A stretch of 8,454 bases of DNA. Source: Enterovirga sp. (GTDB taxonomy: Bacteria; Pseudomonadota; Alphaproteobacteria; Rhizobiales; Beijerinckiaceae). Shown here piece after piece: positions 6,118 to 8,454 of the stretch. The notes beneath the pieces are model-generated. The model made no database searches and was not told the origin of the DNA. It was given only the letters and a program-made list of their open reading frames with translations. The position numbers and the translations under genes were made by a program. Within the stretch, counting starts at the first letter, position 1; each line of letters starts with the position of its first letter. Where the stretch lies: the NCBI GenBank assembly GCA_028290385.1, contig JAQGJZ010000230.1:1-8454 (forward strand), in the 5' to 3' direction.

Positions 6118-7404
6118 TCAGCCCCGGAAACGGGATGGCAGCCAGAGTGCCAGATCGGGAATGAGCGTCAGAAGGCCGATCAGGACGATCATGGCGACCA
6201 CAAACGGAAGCGAGCCGGCAATGACGTCGTTCAGGCTGCCGCTCGCCCGGAGCGACTGGACCACATAGAGGTTCAGCCCGACCGGCGGCGTGATCAGCGC
6301 CGCCTCGATCAGGATCACGATGATGATGCCCAGCCAAATCGGGTCGAAGCCGAGCGCCACCATCACGGGCACGATGATCGGGATCGTCGTGATCATCATG
6401 GAAAGCGTCTCCATGAAGCAGCCGAGCACGAGGTAGAACACGACCATCGCGACGAGCATCGCGTATTTCGACAGCCCCAGCGAGGCCACCGCGCTGGTGA
6501 TCAGGCCGGTCAGGCCAATCCCCGTGATGACGAAGTTCAGGAAATACGCGGCCACGATGATGAGCATGATCATCGCGGTCGTGCGCATCGTGTTCTCGAA
6601 CACCTCCAGCAGCATCGGGACGCTGAGGCGGCGGTAAAAGGCCGCGAGCCCCAGCGCGGCGACGACGCCGAGCGAGGCGGCCTCGGTCGGCGTGGCCAGG
6701 CCGGCATAGATCGAGCCCACCACGACCAGGAAGATCAGAAACGGGGGCAGGAGATGCGGCAGGCTCGCCAGGCGCTCGCCCCAGCTCGCGCGGATCCGCG
6801 TGCCGCCCCATTCGGGACGGATCGTGCAGGCGACCGCGACGATGAGCATGAACAGCGCCGCGAGCCCGAGGCCCGGAATGATCCCGGCGAGATACAGCTT
6901 CGGGATCGAGGTATCCGTCAGCACCGCGTAGATGATCATGTTGATCGAGGGCGGGATCAGGATGCCGAGCGTGCCGCCGGCCGCGAGGGTCCCGAGGAAC
7001 AGCCGCTCGTTGTAGCCGTGGGTCCGCACCAAGGGCAGCGCGACCGTGCCGACCGTCGCGGCGGTCGCAACGGAGGATCCCGAGGTCGCCGCGAAGACGG
7101 CGCATGCACCGACATTCGAATGCATCAGCCCGCCCGGAAGCCAGGACAGCCACTTCGAGAGCGCAGCATACATGCGCTCGGCGACCCCGGACCGGAGCAG
7201 GATCTCGCCGAGCAGGATGAACATGGGGATCGAGACGAGCAGGAAGTCACGGCCCGCGGACCAGGCGACCTCGCCCATCGCGAGGCTGAGCGGCATGGTC
7301 GAATAAAGCCGATCGAGGATCAGCCCGAGCACGCCCAGCGAAGCGGCAACCGGAATGGAGAGTGCGAGCAGCCCGAGAAGGATGAGAAGTGTGGTGCCGA
7401 GCAT
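6118..7404 (-). CDS. dctM: TRAP transporter large membrane subunit (DctM)
   Basis: This 428-residue, very hydrophobic protein is the transport channel of a tripartite ATP-independent periplasmic (TRAP) transporter, which uses an ion gradient to import a solute delivered by DctP. Length and motifs fit the DctM family. They include IPMFILLGEILLRSGVAERM (59-78), the AATSGSSVATAATVG segment (105-119), LAAGGTLGILIPPSINMIIY (140-159) and, near the C terminus, TPPVGLNLYVVQSL. About 12 membrane segments are expected. The gene starts with ATG only 3 bases after the dctQ stop, and GGAG inside the end of dctQ (plus-strand 7414-7417) lies 9 bases before the start, pointing to translational coupling. It is the last gene of the operon and faces the acetyltransferase gene 67 bases away. 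The substrate cannot be assigned. Confidence 0.95.
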   Translation of the reverse strand: MLGTTLLILLGLLALSIPVAASLGVLGLILDRLYSTMPLSLAMGEVAWSAGRDFLLVSIPMFILLGEILLRSGVAERMYAALSKWLSWLPGGLMHSNVGACAVFAATSGSSVATAATVGTVALPLVRTHGYNERLFLGTLAAGGTLGILIPPSINMIIYAVLTDTSIPKLYLAGIIPGLGLAALFMLIVAVACTIRPEWGGTRIRASWGERLASLPHLLPPFLIFLVVVGSIYAGLATPTEAASLGVVAALGLAAFYRRLSVPMLLEVFENTMRTTAMIMLIIVAAYFLNFVITGIGLTGLITSAVASLGLSKYAMLVAMVVFYLVLGCFMETLSMMITTIPIIVPVMVALGFDPIWLGIIIVILIEAALITPPVGLNLYVVQSLRASGSLNDVIAGSLPFVVAMIVLIGLLTLIPDLALWLPSRFRG

Positions 7405-7407
7405 CGT

Positions 7408-8019
7408 TCAGCGCTCCAAGCCGAGGGGCTGCTGCAGGCCCAGTGTGTGGCTCCTCTCCTCGACAGCCTCCTCTTCCAGCGTTCGGGCGCCCGCGAGACG
7501 GCGAACCGTGACCCGGTCGCCCCGCACAAGCGCGAGTGCCACCGTCGCGATGAGCGGAAGGATCGTGAACAGGAACAGCCCGAACCCGACGAGCCAGAGC
7601 GATTGCGGGATCCAGAGCGGCGTCGCGAGCGGGGTGGTGGCGCGGGCCGAGAAGAGCAGCGAGTCCTGCAGAACGAGGCTCGCGCGCCAGGTGAGATAGC
7701 CGACGAAGACAAGGAGCGACAGGAGGCTCAGAAGGTCCAGCATCGCCGCGACCCGCTCGGGGAGCCGCGCATACAGCGCGTCGACGCGGACATTCGCCCG
7801 CCTGAGGAGCGTGAATGCGAGCGCCCAGCTCGTTCCCACCGCAAAGGCGTAGCCCGAGAGCTCGTCCGCGCCGCCGACGGTCAGCGTGGCGAATTTCCGC
7901 AGAAGCACGTCGACGGATACCAGGATGGCCGCTGCCAGCATCATGGCGCCCGCGATGCGCACGGCCCAGGTCGCAAGGCGATCGGCGAGGCCAATCCAGT
8001 GATGAAGAAAGCGGGTCAC
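7408..8019 (-). CDS. dctQ: TRAP transporter small membrane subunit (DctQ)
   Basis: This 203-residue protein is the small membrane partner that docks DctM and the solute-loaded binding protein. Four hydrophobic segments are visible: AGAMMLAAAILVSVDVLLRK (about 23-42), YAFAVGTSWALAFTLL (about 57-72), LLSLLSLLVFVGYLTW (about 95-110) and LWLVGFGLFLFTILPLIATV (about 141-160). The family-typical DVLLRK after helix 1 and ANVRVD after helix 2 are present. A hydrophilic tail of about 35 residues, rich in Arg and Glu, is somewhat longer than usual. The start is GTG at 8017-8019, supported by GGAGGA on the minus strand (plus-strand 8028-8033) 8 bases upstream. It sits between dctP and dctM, in standard dctPQM order. 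Confidence 0.93.
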   Translation of the reverse strand: MTRFLHHWIGLADRLATWAVRIAGAMMLAAAILVSVDVLLRKFATLTVGGADELSGYAFAVGTSWALAFTLLRRANVRVDALYARLPERVAAMLDLLSLLSLLVFVGYLTWRASLVLQDSLLFSARATTPLATPLWIPQSLWLVGFGLFLFTILPLIATVALALVRGDRVTVRRLAGARTLEEEAVEERSHTLGLQQPLGLER

Positions 8020-8027
8020 GAAATCTG

Positions 8028-8033
8028 TCCTCC
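8028..8033 (-). promoter_or_regulatory. Ribosome binding site for the GTG-started dctQ
   Basis: The minus strand reads GGAGGA 8 bases before the GTG start at 8019. It lies just past the intergenic hairpin and so would remain available after the hairpin forms. Confidence 0.7.
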
Positions 8034-8040
8034 GGCAAAG

Positions 8041-8066
8041 CTGACCGGCCCGGATGGGCCGGCCAG
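8041..8066 (-). promoter_or_regulatory. Hairpin between dctP and dctQ
   Basis: CCGGCCC and GGGCCGG pair perfectly around a GGAT loop (ATCC on the minus strand). After one A/C mismatch, CTG/CAG extends the stem to about 11 positions. The hairpin begins 11 bases after the dctP stop codon and is followed directly by the dctQ ribosome binding site. No T-tract is present. Such structures between a binding-protein gene and its membrane-subunit genes usually stabilise the upstream mRNA or partly end transcription, giving more binding protein than transporter. That role is inferred here. Confidence 0.6.
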
Positions 8067-8077
8067 GAGGTTGCGTC

Positions 8078-8454
8078 TCAGTTCACCTTCGCCTGGATGC
8101 TCAGGATCTTGCCCACGCTCTCGTTCCAGGCCGGGACGCAATCGCCCGGGCAGCGGGCCGCCCATTTCGGCACGACGGTCTCGTTGAGGACCTTGGTCAA
8201 GAGCGTCTTGTCGGCATCGCTCACGGGCACCAACGTCATCTTGGTTTTTGTGCCCATGGTGCAGCTTTCCTTGCCGGTGTTGCAGTCGAAGCCCTGCTGC
8301 GTTTCCTCGGCGGTCGCCTTCCAGATCCGGTCTTCGAGGCCGGCGATTTCCTTCGTCAGGAAGTCCCGCACCTTCGGGTCGAGGCTGTCCCAGCGCTTCG
8401 CGCTGGCGGCGAACATCACCTGGCTCCAACCGACCGGCAGCGCGTGGATGTGAG
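8078..8454 (-). CDS. dctP: TRAP transporter solute-binding protein (DctP), C-terminal part
   Basis: Only the last 124 residues are present. The frame runs off the right edge of the window, and the family is usually about 330 residues long. The visible part starts HIHALPVGWSQVMFAASAKRW and continues through WDSLDPKVRDFLTKEIAGLE, the alpha-helical stretch common to the C-terminal lobe of DctP proteins, where the protein is described as still in place when pumping begins. Helices near the end (DKTLLTKVLNETVVPKW, WNESVGKILSIQ) fit the family. Four cysteines occur at visible positions 57, 64, 101 and 105 (FDCNTGKESC and ARCPGDC), which is unusual and suggests disulfides in the periplasm. It is the first gene of the dctPQM set seen here; the promoter lies outside the window. 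The ligand is unknown. Confidence 0.88.
   Translation of the reverse strand, partial: HIHALPVGWSQVMFAASAKRWDSLDPKVRDFLTKEIAGLEDRIWKATAEETQQGFDCNTGKESCTMGTKTKMTLVPVSDADKTLLTKVLNETVVPKWAARCPGDCVPAWNESVGKILSIQAKVN

Noticed and set aside
5962..8187. Open frame of 741 codons on the plus strand opposite the TRAP genes
   Set aside because: It is extremely rich in Arg, Asp, Glu, His and Gln with no hydrophobic core, which is what the reverse complement of GC-rich membrane-protein codons gives. The TRAP genes on the other strand are certain.

Overview
The window is high-GC bacterial DNA with dense coding on both strands. GC-rich third codon positions, exported-protein style and gene content suggest an alphaproteobacterium, possibly of the Hyphomicrobiales (Methylobacterium/Bradyrhizobium-like). 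That placement is inference, since no rRNA or other marker gene is present. The longest stretch without a gene is under 100 bases, so there are no unexplained gaps.

Region 1 (1-4257, + strand) is the 3' part of a metal-efflux/metal-handling operon. It opens with a 5'-truncated heavy-metal RND (CusA/CzcA-type) inner-membrane pump. Four small exported proteins follow with gaps of 10 to 43 bases: a 124-residue protein with a GPNGG motif, a DUF305 His/Met-rich protein, an unrecognised 87-residue Cys/His protein, and a DUF411 CxCC protein. DUF305 and DUF411 commonly sit beside copper-resistance genes. The pump, however, lacks the methionines of E. coli CusA that I can align, so its metal is uncertain. 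A nested GC-rich inverted repeat closes the region.

Region 2 (4300-6057, + strand) holds a YegD-type Hsp70-like ATPase with a nucleotide-binding domain but no room for a classical substrate-binding domain. A GNAT acetyltransferase with a TTG start and a clear ribosome binding site lies 26 bases downstream. A 9-bp perfect GC inverted repeat spans the acetyltransferase stop codon and could end this unit.

Region 3 (8454-6118, - strand) is a TRAP transporter operon converging on region 2. It contains the C-terminal part of the DctP solute-binding protein (cut by the window edge), then DctQ (small membrane subunit), then DctM (large membrane subunit). A strong hairpin lies between dctP and dctQ, as expected where the binding protein must be made in excess over the membrane parts. 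The substrate cannot be read from this sequence.

I saw no RNA genes, CRISPR array, insertion sequence, integrase or origin. The least understood part is the set of small exported proteins behind the RND pump, which may form a periplasmic metal-handling module.
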